Below, piece by piece: positions 41,496-51,895 of a DNA stretch of 64,000 nucleotides. The position numbers and the translations under genes were made by a program. A model generated the notes under the pieces. The model was not told the DNA's origin, made no database searches, and saw only the letters and a program-made list of their open reading frames with translations. The stretch spans positions 1 to 64,000 of the forward strand of contig NZ_JADGEV010000015.1 in NCBI RefSeq assembly GCF_016744175.1. Reading direction: 5' to 3'. This DNA comes from Neptunomonas sp. Its GTDB lineage: Bacteria; Pseudomonadota; Gammaproteobacteria; Pseudomonadales; Balneatricaceae. Position 1 is the first letter of the stretch; every line of letters begins with the position of its first letter.

Positions 41496-42992
41496 GTGCA
41501 GTCAACTTTTAAAACGAGTTTTATTTTGCTAAGTGCGCTCCTTGCGTACTCAAGTAATGTGCCAGCAGCATCCTATCAGCATAAGCCTCAGAGTTGCCGT
41601 GTCGATGGAAGTGCAAAAATAATTACATCCGTAGGCCCTGTGGCTAGCTCAAGATTAGGTCAAAGCTATGAGCAAGGAGAGGGTGTTGCTCAGAACAATA
41701 GCCAATCATATGAGTGGTATTGCAATGCCGCCATGCAAAAAGATTCTGATGCGCAACTTAGAATAGCGCTACTTCTATTAGAAGGAAAAGGCGTAGAACG
41801 AAATGTAGATAAGGGCTTGTATTGGCTAAATCGTGCAGCAAATAATGGAAACCATGACGCTGAATTAGCGTTGGGAATTCTGTTAGTAGACACTGAAGCA
41901 ATAAGAAGTGCTGTTCTTTTTAAGCGTGCGGCAGCGGGTGGTAATTTATATGCGAATCACCGCCTTGCAGAACTTTACTATTATGGAATGGGTGTGCCTC
42001 AGAATTATCGTAAAGCTCAGGACTTATCTGAGCTAGGTGTTGCTGCAGGCTTTGACAAAAGTAAAGAGCTCTTAACACGTATCCAGATAAAACAAGCATC
42101 GGGTGTTTTTAAATCAGACGAACCTGTACCTTCAGTTGAGTCGGTTGCGCAAATACAGCAGCCACCTGTAGAGAAGGAAGAGGCACAAAAAAGCAATAAT
42201 GTATTACAGAATTTTTTAGCTATTTTACCATCGTTACCCAACTTCAATAACGATACTTCGGCTGAAGGTGATGTAAGTGTTATCACTTCAGAAGCAAGCT
42301 CCGTAGCTCCCCCAAAAGTGCAGGAGTTACCTTCCTCGGTACAACAACCGATTGTTAATAAACCTTTAAGCACTTCAGAAAATGCTGCTGTTATCTCAAC
42401 TAAGCAGGCTGTTTCTTCACAAAAAGAACTCGAGGATCAATTAGTAAAAGCTGCAAATGATGCTGTTGAACAAGAAACTACTGCTGCTACATCCAAGCAA
42501 GCTGTTAGATCTACAGTAGCGGCTCAGTCGCATATAGTTGCAAGCACGTCAGTAGATACTAAACAGCTAACAAATACGAAAGCAGAGCAAGCTGTCCAAA
42601 AGCTCGGTACTAACGCCATTGTAAAAGAAGAAGTATCGGTGACGTCAAATAGTGCTTCAATTAAAGCGCCAACGTTAGACGTTCAGCCTGTAGTGCGGGG
42701 TGCTAAATGGGTAAATGCACAAGCAGATATGCGTTATGCGATTCAGTTAGTACAAGCTAGCAGTTTGAGTGGTATCGTTAAATTTATTAAGAAGCATGAT
42801 TTATATGAAAACTCATATTACATTCATGCTTTACAAGACGGCCAATACCGATACATTTTGCTGTACGGTAATTACCCTAATAACCGTACAAGTATGAAGA
42901 TAGCTAAAACATTACCCGAGGCTGTTCAAAAAGCAGGTTATTGGATTAGGACCTTTGGTGATTTACGTCGAAGTTACAAAATAAGCCCCTGA
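41496..42992 (+). CDS. Sel1-repeat + SPOR-domain-like secreted protein
   Basis: Signal peptide; Sel1-like units (SRLGQSYEQGEGVAQNNSQSYEWYCNAA; LRIALLLLEGKGVERNVDKGLYWLNRAANNG; HRLAELYYYGMGVPQNYRKAQDLSELG); low-complexity linker; C-terminal SPOR-like YAIQLVQASSLSGIVKFIKKHDLYENSYYIHALQDGQYRYILLYGNYPNNRTSMKIAKTLP. GTG start. Confidence 0.85.
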   Translation: MQSTFKTSFILLSALLAYSSNVPAASYQHKPQSCRVDGSAKIITSVGPVASSRLGQSYEQGEGVAQNNSQSYEWYCNAAMQKDSDAQLRIALLLLEGKGVERNVDKGLYWLNRAANNGNHDAELALGILLVDTEAIRSAVLFKRAAAGGNLYANHRLAELYYYGMGVPQNYRKAQDLSELGVAAGFDKSKELLTRIQIKQASGVFKSDEPVPSVESVAQIQQPPVEKEEAQKSNNVLQNFLAILPSLPNFNNDTSAEGDVSVITSEASSVAPPKVQELPSSVQQPIVNKPLSTSENAAVISTKQAVSSQKELEDQLVKAANDAVEQETTAATSKQAVRSTVAAQSHIVASTSVDTKQLTNTKAEQAVQKLGTNAIVKEEVSVTSNSASIKAPTLDVQPVVRGAKWVNAQADMRYAIQLVQASSLSGIVKFIKKHDLYENSYYIHALQDGQYRYILLYGNYPNNRTSMKIAKTLPEAVQKAGYWIRTFGDLRRSYKISP

Positions 42993-43012
42993 GCTGCTTC
43001 CATGGAGGTATT

Positions 43013-45196
43013 ATGGGCAGCAGCGTTTTAAAATTTACACGAAATATTTCACTTCTATTGGTAGCCATGTCCCTCATGGCTGCTGTGCTTCTTTATCAAA
43101 GTAACGAAATTGCTAACCAATCTTATTCAACAAAAGATCGAGAACTTGTTTTTCTGGCCATAAATCTCCAGCTTTCAGAAGCTCGACTTCGTTATGTATT
43201 GTCTGATTTTAGTTCAGTAGGTGATAAGAAAAATTGGGATGCTCGTTTAAACAGTGCGGCCGAATTAGCACTTGATTTTCGTATCACAGTCCAAAAAATG
43301 CGAATGAAAGATAGCGTTAATTCATTTGAATACGATGCCTTGTTACCTACATTTCATGAGTTTTACAAAGTTGGTCAACGTATGGCACGGGCCTATAGTG
43401 ATGGTGGGCGAGGTGTGGCAGTTCTTTTTTCGGGGCAGTTTAATGTTACTGCGAACGCGATGGTCGCTAAATTAAGTGCTATTAGTCAACGCTTAAACTC
43501 TAAAGTTAACGCACGCCTTAATCATGCGACTTCAGCAACTCAGACTCATTTATGGACGGGTATAATCTGCAGTATAGTATTTTTATTGCTTCTAATACGT
43601 TTAGGCTTTCTCTTAAATGAGCGCTGGATTAAGCCTGTTAAAAAACTTAGCCAGTCAATGGATTCTTTAGTGGGCGGTTTATCGGAAAGACTAGGAGATG
43701 AGTTGGTTGTGCATCCAAGTACCAGTGTTAATGAAAATGTTGCTAGTACATATTGTGCTGTTGATAGTTTGTTGTCGCACTATAAGGAAAAAGTAAGTGT
43801 TGCTCAAACTGAGCTAAAGTCTTTAATGTATGTTCGCCAGGCGCTAGATGCCTCACACGTTTGTCTCATGTTAACCGATAAAGATTTTACAGTTGTCTAT
43901 GCGAATAGTTCTATCGTTCGATTAATTGAAAAAAATAGTGAGGCTTTTAGGAATGAGTTTGGTGAGTTTGAAATAGCTGATTTAGTAGGGAAAAAATTAG
44001 ATTTATTTCGTCGTAATCCTGAACAGCGTTCTGAAATTTTAAAACGACTTTCTCATCGTATGCGAGCGCGTATACATGTGTCTGATAGGGTTATGACAGT
44101 AGTAATATCGCCATTGGAAGACCTGGATCAATCAGGGTTCTTACTAGAATGGCTGGATATTACTCATGAGTTTAAGGCTGAGCAGCAAATAAAGATGCTA
44201 GTCACGTCTGCTGCTGTGGGAGATATATCTCACCGTGTTTCTATTGATGAGCTAAAAGAATTGTCCCCGCATTCATTCCATGGACTCGTTAGTCGGAGTT
44301 TAAATGAGCTTATGGACATTACTGAGTTGGTTATATGTAATACGCAACGTTCAGTTTGTGCACTGATTGAGGGGGATTCAAGCAAGACGTTGGAGGTTGG
44401 GCTTCCTGGTGTTTTCGGTGAGCTTTTTGTGAGTGTAAAAGGTTTGTCTGATCGTTTGGGTGTGCTTGCTATCGAGAAAAAGGAGTTATCTCAGTGGGCT
44501 AGTATCAATATGCAGAGTATATTTAAGGCTTCTCGTGAATTACAAAAAAATACGCAGGATCAGTTTGCTCTGCTGGGTCCCGTACACATGGGGGTTGATA
44601 AGTTAGTCAGTACTGCTAAAGAAAGACAGAAGGTTACTTTATCTCTTAATAATGAAATACACCTAGCAGAATTAAAACTACAACACTCTGAGCTGTTAAT
44701 AGGAAAACTGGTTGAGTCTTATAAGCAGCTTAGTCGTGCAAATCTAAGTATTACAGATGCTATTGATATGGTTGAACAAGTAGCATTTCAAGCCAATCTT
44801 TTGGCACTAAATGCAGCAGTGGAGGCCGCGCGAGCAGGTGAGCAAGGTAAAAGCTTTGCAGTAGTTGCCTCTGAGGTAAGAGTGCAGGCTATGCGAGCTG
44901 CGAAGGCAGCAGCTGAGCTTAAGTCATATGTTAATACTAATATTGAGCTTGTGCAGAGTAGTATCGAAAACTCTGAGGTATGGAGTGCGATTAGTGCTGA
45001 AGGGGTGTTGGGGTTGCCTGTGGTTGAGAGCGACGAGTTAGACTTAGAACAACTGGAGAGTGTTGAACTACTTGCTAAGTCTGTAAACAGCATGGATCCA
45101 TTGGTATATAAAAGTGAAGTTTTGGCTGAGTCTTTATCTGATTCTGCAGACTCTCTGAAGTATCAGTCTGAGCGCTTAGGCTATTTAAATGATTAA
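43013..45196 (+). CDS. Divergent methyl-accepting chemotaxis-type protein (TM, HAMP-like, PAS, MA tip)
   Basis: Two TM segments, PAS-like region, and signalling tip [46 protein letters not shown]; short downstream helix. Confidence 0.88.
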   Translation: MGSSVLKFTRNISLLLVAMSLMAAVLLYQSNEIANQSYSTKDRELVFLAINLQLSEARLRYVLSDFSSVGDKKNWDARLNSAAELALDFRITVQKMRMKDSVNSFEYDALLPTFHEFYKVGQRMARAYSDGGRGVAVLFSGQFNVTANAMVAKLSAISQRLNSKVNARLNHATSATQTHLWTGIICSIVFLLLLIRLGFLLNERWIKPVKKLSQSMDSLVGGLSERLGDELVVHPSTSVNENVASTYCAVDSLLSHYKEKVSVAQTELKSLMYVRQALDASHVCLMLTDKDFTVVYANSSIVRLIEKNSEAFRNEFGEFEIADLVGKKLDLFRRNPEQRSEILKRLSHRMRARIHVSDRVMTVVISPLEDLDQSGFLLEWLDITHEFKAEQQIKMLVTSAAVGDISHRVSIDELKELSPHSFHGLVSRSLNELMDITELVICNTQRSVCALIEGDSSKTLEVGLPGVFGELFVSVKGLSDRLGVLAIEKKELSQWASINMQSIFKASRELQKNTQDQFALLGPVHMGVDKLVSTAKERQKVTLSLNNEIHLAELKLQHSELLIGKLVESYKQLSRANLSITDAIDMVEQVAFQANLLALNAAVEAARAGEQGKSFAVVASEVRVQAMRAAKAAAELKSYVNTNIELVQSSIENSEVWSAISAEGVLGLPVVESDELDLEQLESVELLAKSVNSMDPLVYKSEVLAESLSDSADSLKYQSERLGYLND

Positions 45197-45240
45197 GTCA
45201 GAAACATGAATTTGGCGTCAAGTTTATTTGTTTTTCTTAT

Positions 45241-45271
45241 GAAAAAGGAGCCAATATGGCTCCTTTTTTGA
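45241..45271. terminator. Bidirectional-looking terminator between convergent genes
   Basis: GAAAAAGGAGCC-AATAT-GGCTCCTTTTTTG. Confidence 0.8.
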
Positions 45272-45283
45272 TTGTTCTGTATC

Positions 45284-46696
45284 TTAAACTAAGTTGTATA
45301 TAAACACCGTTGCTACAGCCGCTGGTGTTATAAAGCGCAAGACAAACATGAAAACTTTGAAACCTAAACCATTGCTGAGGTCTAATTGGTTTTCGACAGC
45401 TTGTTTATTCATAAACCAACCAACGAATATCGCAATGAATAGGCCGCCTAAAGGCATCATTACGTTTGCAGTGACGTAGTCAAGCAAGTCAAAGATAGTC
45501 TTATTTTCAAACACGGGTATGAAGCTAAGAGGGTAAAAATCAGCCCATTCGTTGAAAGAGAGAATGGTAAATAAACCCAATACCCAAACAGAAATCCCAC
45601 CAATTAATGTACCAGATAATCGGCTAATGCCTTTTTGTTCTTCTAACCATTCTACGACAGGCTCAAGCAGCGAGATGGCAGAGGTTACTGCAGCTACAAC
45701 CAATAGAGCAAAGAATAGTGATCCGAATAGTACGCCACCCGTCATTTGCCCAAAGGCAAGAGGAAGTGTTTGGAAAATTAATCCAGGGCCTGCTCCAGGC
45801 TCAAGACCATTAGCAAATACCAGTGGGAAAATAGCTAGGCCTGCAAGCAATGCGACAGCAGTATCCACTAAAGATACAGCAACAGCGGTTTTAACAATGG
45901 ATACATTCTTTGGTAAATAAGAACCGTATGCCATCATAACACCCATACCAAGGCTCAAAGTAAAGAATGCATGTCCCAGTGCCGTTAAGATGCCTTCAGT
46001 TGTTAGTTTTGAGAAGTCTGGCTGAAATAGAAAGGTAAAGCCTTGTGCAAAATCACCGCTGCTGAGGGCGTAACCGACCATCACCAATAGTAGAACGAAT
46101 AGGATAGGCATCAATATGTTGATGGCTTTTTCCATTCCTGATCGGATTCCACCGGCAACAATGGTGATGACTAGCACCATAAAGACAGAATGCCACAGTA
46201 ATAATGTCCACGGGTCAGAAAGTAACCCGCCAAATAATGCGCCTATGCTATCAGCGTTGCTGTCAGTAAAAGTACCTCCGACAGACTGGCCTACGTAGGA
46301 TAATGCCCATCCACCAATGACGGAATAGAAGGAAAGGATTAAAAAGGACGCTGTAATTCCCATCCAGCCTATCCATGTCCAGCGTGATGATAAACCGTCA
46401 CGCTGAGTAAGCATGCGCAAAGAATTGATAGGGCTGCGTCCACCGCGGCGGCCAATCATAACTTCTGCAATCATGATGGGTATACCGATGAGTGCGATAC
46501 ACAGCAAATATACTAATACAAAGGCACCCCCCCCATTCTCACCTGTGATATAAGGAAACTTCCAGATATTACCTAGCCCTACTGCTGATCCGCTGGCTGC
46601 CAGAATGAAGGCTAGCCGTGAAGACCACATTGGGCCATCTTTACGCGCTTCAGCAACAGAAGCATTTTCCGTATAGGTTTGACTAATTTGAGTCAC
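45284..46696 (-). CDS. Sodium-dependent (SNF/NSS) family transporter
   Basis: WSSRLAFILAASGSAVGLGNIWKFPYITGENGGGAFVLVYLLCIALIGIPIMIAEVMIGRRG. Confidence 0.95.
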   Translation of the reverse strand: MTQISQTYTENASVAEARKDGPMWSSRLAFILAASGSAVGLGNIWKFPYITGENGGGAFVLVYLLCIALIGIPIMIAEVMIGRRGGRSPINSLRMLTQRDGLSSRWTWIGWMGITASFLILSFYSVIGGWALSYVGQSVGGTFTDSNADSIGALFGGLLSDPWTLLLWHSVFMVLVITIVAGGIRSGMEKAINILMPILFVLLLVMVGYALSSGDFAQGFTFLFQPDFSKLTTEGILTALGHAFFTLSLGMGVMMAYGSYLPKNVSIVKTAVAVSLVDTAVALLAGLAIFPLVFANGLEPGAGPGLIFQTLPLAFGQMTGGVLFGSLFFALLVVAAVTSAISLLEPVVEWLEEQKGISRLSGTLIGGISVWVLGLFTILSFNEWADFYPLSFIPVFENKTIFDLLDYVTANVMMPLGGLFIAIFVGWFMNKQAVENQLDLSNGLGFKVFMFVLRFITPAAVATVFIYNLV

Positions 46697-46733
46697 TTTT
46701 TATCTCCAATTAATTATTTTTATTGTTCGTTTT

Positions 46734-47798
46734 TTATACCGTTATCTTCTTCAGAAACCTTTCTTCAGCTAATGTGTTAGCAATCATGCCTGTGGGTAGG
46801 TTGTTGGCATCGCTGCGCTGAAATATTTCATCGAGTGTGTCTGCTATGGTTTCTATATGACGAGATACCTTTTCTGGAGTGTGGCCTACTCGATCATAGA
46901 AAATATCAATAATGCCTCCAGCATTAATGGCAAAATCGGGTGCATATAGAATGCCGCGCTCTTTAAGCATCAGGTCATGGTGTGATGCGGCTAACTGATT
47001 ATTAGAGGCTCCTGCAATAACAGAGGCTTTAATGAGTGGGATGCTGTCGTCATTTAAGACGGCGCCTAAAGCGCAGGGTGCGAGTACGTCAACATCTAGA
47101 GTAAGAATCTCGTGAGAAGAAACAGCTTTTGCGCCGAGTTGTGTAACGGCTTTGTCGACATACTCTTGGTGAATATCAGTCACGTATAGAATAGCGCCGG
47201 CTTCTCGAAGATGCTCTGCAAGGCGGTAGCCAACATTGCCCATACCTTGAATTGCTACAGATAAGCCTTTCAGACTGTTTGTGCCTAGTCGGTGCTTGAC
47301 TGCTGCCTTCAACCCAATAAATGTGCCGTAAGCTGTGGCAGGTGAAGGGTCTCCATTAGATGCTTGGCCGTCAATACCCGGTCTTTCAGTAATACCAGCA
47401 ACATATTGAGTGTTGCGGTTCATCACTTTAAGGTCAGAAACACTTGTTCCTGAGTCTTCAGCAGCGATGTAACGGCCACTCATGCTCTCTAGGCAGCGAC
47501 CCATCATTTCAAGCAGTGCTTCTGTCTTGTGTTGGCGTGGATTGCCGATAATGACAGACTTCCCTCCGCCTAGGGCTAGATTTGCTAGTGCGGATTTATA
47601 AGTCATGCCCTTAGACAGGCGCAGGGCGTCCGTCAATGCTTCTGCATCAGAGGCGTAGTTCCACATACGGCAGCCGCCAAGCGCTGGACCCCGGTTGGAG
47701 TTGTGAACAGCAACAATGGCTTTTAGGCCTGTGGCTTCATCGTGAAAAAAGTTAACTTGCTCATGATGGTCAAACTCAATATGGCTAAAAACTGACAT
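46734..47798 (-). CDS. Glu/Leu/Phe/Val family amino-acid dehydrogenase (leucine-dehydrogenase-like)
   Basis: [52 protein letters not shown] domain [22 protein letters not shown]. Confidence 0.94.
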   Translation of the reverse strand: MSVFSHIEFDHHEQVNFFHDEATGLKAIVAVHNSNRGPALGGCRMWNYASDAEALTDALRLSKGMTYKSALANLALGGGKSVIIGNPRQHKTEALLEMMGRCLESMSGRYIAAEDSGTSVSDLKVMNRNTQYVAGITERPGIDGQASNGDPSPATAYGTFIGLKAAVKHRLGTNSLKGLSVAIQGMGNVGYRLAEHLREAGAILYVTDIHQEYVDKAVTQLGAKAVSSHEILTLDVDVLAPCALGAVLNDDSIPLIKASVIAGASNNQLAASHHDLMLKERGILYAPDFAINAGGIIDIFYDRVGHTPEKVSRHIETIADTLDEIFQRSDANNLPTGMIANTLAEERFLKKITV

Positions 47799-47829
47799 GT
47801 ATACCTCGTATCCTTAACTATTTTCTGTA

Positions 47830-50800
47830 TTAAGCTTGTGCGCTGATTAAGTCGCTGCTAATGGTTTGATCTTCAACCAATGAGATATGCAGTGCCTGAC
47901 GCTTATCCTTAGCCTTGAGGTAGTTTTCCTCTTTAACAGGGCCATATCCGCGAATCATGCCTGGAATGTCAGCTAGCTGTTGGGCTGCACTGTAGTTAAA
48001 GTTACGCCCATCATTTGCATTCATTGCTTTTTCTATTAAGTCCATATCGGCTTCATAGTCACGGATGATTTGCTTTTCTAAGCGGCGATCTTCACTCCAT
48101 GCAAAAATATCTAGCGGTGTTCCCCGTAGGTTTTTCATTCGGGCAAGTAAGCGGAACACTGGCAATATTTTTTGACTAAAAACACGTTTCCGCGGGCGGC
48201 CTGTGTGTTTGTCTTTACGAGCGATTAGTGGTGGAGCAAGATTGAATTCGAGTTCGAACTCTCCTTCGAACTGTTCTTCTAACTGTTGACGGAATGTTTC
48301 TGAGGTTAGTTGTCGAGCAACTTCATATTCATCTTTGTAAGACAATACTTTACTGTAATTTTCAGCAATGGCGCGGCTGATGTGAGTTTTGTTTGTTTGC
48401 TCTTTTTCTGTTCGGCTAAATTGTGAAAGGCGCTTATGGTAACGTTGCGCAAGTGCTTCACTCTGGTATTCAGTTAGATGCGCTAGTTCTTGCTCTATTT
48501 GTTCTTCCAAAGAAGGCAGCATGCGGACCATTTGTACAGCGGGCGCAGGCTTAACTACTTGGACAACATTATCCAAATCATGCGCAGCGCAGCGGCCCCA
48601 CAAAAATGCTTTGAGGTTGGTGTCAACAGATGCTCCGTTAAGTTTGATAGCCTGCTCGATAGACTCGCGACTCAAAGGCAGGAGTCCTTTTTGGCATGCA
48701 TAACCGATCGTGAATAGGTTAACAGCCATTCCATCGCCCATTAGATCTGTAGCAAGCTGAGTTGCATCAAAGCAGAAAGTGCCTTCTGGGCGTGCTGTTG
48801 CTTCAATAACGGCTTGCATTTCTTTATTAGGAACTTTTAGATCTGGATCACGTGTAAATGCTGCGGGCATTGTGTCGTGATTATTAATAATAGCGAAACT
48901 ACGTTTACCATCGAGCTTACCGAGTGCTTCTTCACTTGCGCCGACCATGAGGTCAAAACCTATCAACAGGTCGGTTTCACCTGCAGGGATACGTACAGTA
49001 TGAAGTTGCTCTTGGGTAGGTGCGATTCGAATATGGCTCATAACGGCACCAAACTTCTGTGCTAGTCCAATCTGATCAAGTACACCGACTCCTTTCTCTT
49101 CTAAGTGTGCAGCCATGCCCAGTAATGCGCTGACTGTTACAACACCAGTACCACCCACGCCTGTGAGGAGAATGTTATAAGGCTTATCAATCGCTGCTGA
49201 TACGGGTTCTGGCAGGTTTGTAGCAGGAGGTGTAGCATTTAAGCCGGCCGCTTTCCGCAATGTCCCGCCTTTAACGGTAACAAAGCTTGGGCAAAAACCT
49301 CGTATACAACTGAAGTCTTTATTGCATGATGACTGATCTATCTGGCGCTTACGTCCGCGCTCTGTTTGTTTAGGTAGTATTGATAAGCAGTTTGACTGTT
49401 CACCACAATCACCACAGCCTTCGCATACTGCGCTGTTTACAACAACACGTTTTTCAGGGTCGGGCATTTGACCACGTTTACGGCGGCGACGTTTTTCAGC
49501 AGCACAAGTTTGATCATATATTAATGCTGTGCAGCCCTCAGTTTCGCGAAACTCTCGTTGAACGGCATCTAAGTCATCACGATGGTGAAAAGTAACACCA
49601 TCAGCGAAGTCTGCTCGGCTTGGGTATTTGTAAGGCTCATCACTGACGATAGCTAGGCGTCGTATGCCTTCACCAAACAGCTGATGAGTGATTTGTTGGA
49701 CGGTCAATTGACCATCTACGGGTTGACCGCCTGTCATAGCAACCGCATCGTTATAGAGGATTTTATAAGTAATATTTACGCCGGAAGCTATCGATGCCCT
49801 AATGGCTAAGAGTCCGGAGTGAAAATATGTTCCATCACCAAGGTTTTGGAAAACATGTTTGTTATTAGTGAAGGGAGCCTGACCAATCCAAGTAGCACCT
49901 TCGCCACCCATTTGCGTAAATGTTTCTGTTCCGCGATCCATCCAAGTAGCCATGTAATGGCAACCTATACCGCCTAAAGCTTTACTGCCTTCCGGTACAC
50001 GAGTGGAAGTGTTGTGTGGACAGCCTGAACAAAAATGAGGTGTTCGTTCTACGAGTGATCGGGGCTGTGCAAGCTCTGCTTCTTTAGCGCATAAAAATGC
50101 TAAGCGTGATGCTATCTGTTCGCTTTGATAGAAGGGCGCAATGCGTGAAGCGATAGCTCTGGCGATCATTGCTGGAGTAAGCTCTCCAAGGGTTGTCAGC
50201 AGTTCTTGGCCATTCTCATCGCGTTTACCAACAATTCTAGGACGAGCATCATCCTGCCAGCTGTAAAGATAGTCTTTGATTTGATCTTCAATAATACCGC
50301 GTTTTTCTTCAACCAACAGTAGTTCAGGAGTCTCTTTGGCGAACTCTCGAATACCCACAGGTTCTAGTGGCCAAACCATGCCTACTTTGTAAAGTTTGAT
50401 GCCTAGTTCGCTAGCTTTTTCATGAGTGATGCCTAAGTCGTCCAATGCTTGGAGTACATCCATGTAGGATTTGCCTGTTGTGACAATACCTAAGCGTGGA
50501 GCGGGGCTATCAATGACTGTTTTATCTAGATTGTTTGCACGACAAAATGCTTCTGCAGCTTTCAGTTTGTATGTATGCAAGCGGGCTTCTTGTTGCATTG
50601 GCTTATCAGGCCAGCGAGCATTAATTCCTTCTGAGGGTAATTCAAAATCGGTAGGGATTTCTATCTTTATACGTTCTAAATCAAGATCCGCAGATACAGA
50701 GGAGTCTAATAGCTCTGCCAATGTTTTGAAGCCAACCCAGCAACCACTATAACGAGACATAGCCCAGCCATAGAGACCGAAATCGAGCATTTCTTGAATG

Positions 50801-51318
50801 CCTGAGGGGTAAAGTACCGGGATCATTGCATCCACAAAAGCGTAGTCGCTTTGATGGGGGAGAGTAGATGATTTGCAGGCATGGTCATCACCAGCGACAG
50901 CGAGAACACCACCAAATTCAGATGTGCCAAATGCGTTAGCATGTTTCAATACATCACCTGTGCGATCTACACCAGGCCCTTTGCCGTACCATAAACCAAA
51001 GACGCCATCATATTTTGCGCCCTCAAATACATTGACTTGTTGTGACCCCCAAACCGATGTGGCACCTAAGTCTTCATTAATACCGGGTTGGAAAAAGATA
51101 TTATGGGTCGCTAGGTATTTCTTGGCTTGCCAAAGAGTTTTATCGAAGCCTCCTAGAGGGGAGCCGCGATAGCCAGAGATAAAACCAGCGGTGTTATGCC
51201 CCTGCTGCTTGTCGCGTTGTGCTTGCAGCATTGGCAGGCGCGCTAACGCTTGGCTTCCTGTTAGGTATACGCGTCCTGAATCTAATTCCCACTTATCATT
51301 GAGTGTCACATCTTTCAT
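47830..51318 (-). CDS. Fused indolepyruvate:ferredoxin oxidoreductase family protein
   Basis: HFCSGCPHNTSTRVPEGSKALGGIGCHYMATWMDR, CEGCGDCGEQSNC Fe-S motif, C-terminal gamma-like domain (LTGVGGTGVVTVSALLGMAAHLEEKGVGVLDQIGLAQKFGAVMSHIRI). ATG 51318 preceded by GGGAG. Confidence 0.95.
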   Translation of the reverse strand: MKDVTLNDKWELDSGRVYLTGSQALARLPMLQAQRDKQQGHNTAGFISGYRGSPLGGFDKTLWQAKKYLATHNIFFQPGINEDLGATSVWGSQQVNVFEGAKYDGVFGLWYGKGPGVDRTGDVLKHANAFGTSEFGGVLAVAGDDHACKSSTLPHQSDYAFVDAMIPVLYPSGIQEMLDFGLYGWAMSRYSGCWVGFKTLAELLDSSVSADLDLERIKIEIPTDFELPSEGINARWPDKPMQQEARLHTYKLKAAEAFCRANNLDKTVIDSPAPRLGIVTTGKSYMDVLQALDDLGITHEKASELGIKLYKVGMVWPLEPVGIREFAKETPELLLVEEKRGIIEDQIKDYLYSWQDDARPRIVGKRDENGQELLTTLGELTPAMIARAIASRIAPFYQSEQIASRLAFLCAKEAELAQPRSLVERTPHFCSGCPHNTSTRVPEGSKALGGIGCHYMATWMDRGTETFTQMGGEGATWIGQAPFTNNKHVFQNLGDGTYFHSGLLAIRASIASGVNITYKILYNDAVAMTGGQPVDGQLTVQQITHQLFGEGIRRLAIVSDEPYKYPSRADFADGVTFHHRDDLDAVQREFRETEGCTALIYDQTCAAEKRRRRKRGQMPDPEKRVVVNSAVCEGCGDCGEQSNCLSILPKQTERGRKRQIDQSSCNKDFSCIRGFCPSFVTVKGGTLRKAAGLNATPPATNLPEPVSAAIDKPYNILLTGVGGTGVVTVSALLGMAAHLEEKGVGVLDQIGLAQKFGAVMSHIRIAPTQEQLHTVRIPAGETDLLIGFDLMVGASEEALGKLDGKRSFAIINNHDTMPAAFTRDPDLKVPNKEMQAVIEATARPEGTFCFDATQLATDLMGDGMAVNLFTIGYACQKGLLPLSRESIEQAIKLNGASVDTNLKAFLWGRCAAHDLDNVVQVVKPAPAVQMVRMLPSLEEQIEQELAHLTEYQSEALAQRYHKRLSQFSRTEKEQTNKTHISRAIAENYSKVLSYKDEYEVARQLTSETFRQQLEEQFEGEFELEFNLAPPLIARKDKHTGRPRKRVFSQKILPVFRLLARMKNLRGTPLDIFAWSEDRRLEKQIIRDYEADMDLIEKAMNANDGRNFNYSAAQQLADIPGMIRGYGPVKEENYLKAKDKRQALHISLVEDQTISSDLISAQA

Positions 51319-51860
51319 GGGTGTACTCCCGTTCATATACGGAAACATCACGCATCAATTCGTATTTCACAGTCGCATGAGGTCTTGCTTAAAAAGAAGC
51401 AAGGTGGGCAACTTGAATTAACGTCTGAATTGATAGGTGATGTTTCCTTGGACTCGTTAGAGATCCAAATCAAAAAAAGAAACGATCAAAAGCCGAAGGC
51501 CATCAGACGTTAAGAAATAGGTGTTTGGTTCGATATGTGTTTAGAAATCGTTATCAAGCACGAATCAAGTAATAGGGCTTGATATGGTTTGGCTGATAAA
51601 GTTTTGAAGAGTACTGTGCAGCAGCTAGCAGTATGGTGCGGTTTAATTGTCATTTTAATACCTCAAACAAATACTGGATCTCAGTACTGTTCCACTTTTT
51701 GTTATTTTTATCCGGCCTGTAGGCTGGTTTATATTCGCTGCTCTTATGAAGCATTGGTGCAAAGATAGGTGATCTTTTAATCAAGGTCAATAGTTAGGAT
51801 TACGTTTACGTAAACTTAGTAATTAGGAAGTGTCGCGAGGTAATAGAAAGGTGGATAATA

Positions 51861-51892
51861 TGGAAAACCCGGCATTTGCCGGGTTTTTATTC
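51861..51892. terminator. Terminator-like hairpin at the 3' end of rhlE
   Basis: AAAACCCGGCATTTGCCGGGTTTTT symmetric hairpin. Confidence 0.8.
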
Positions 51893-51895
51893 TTT

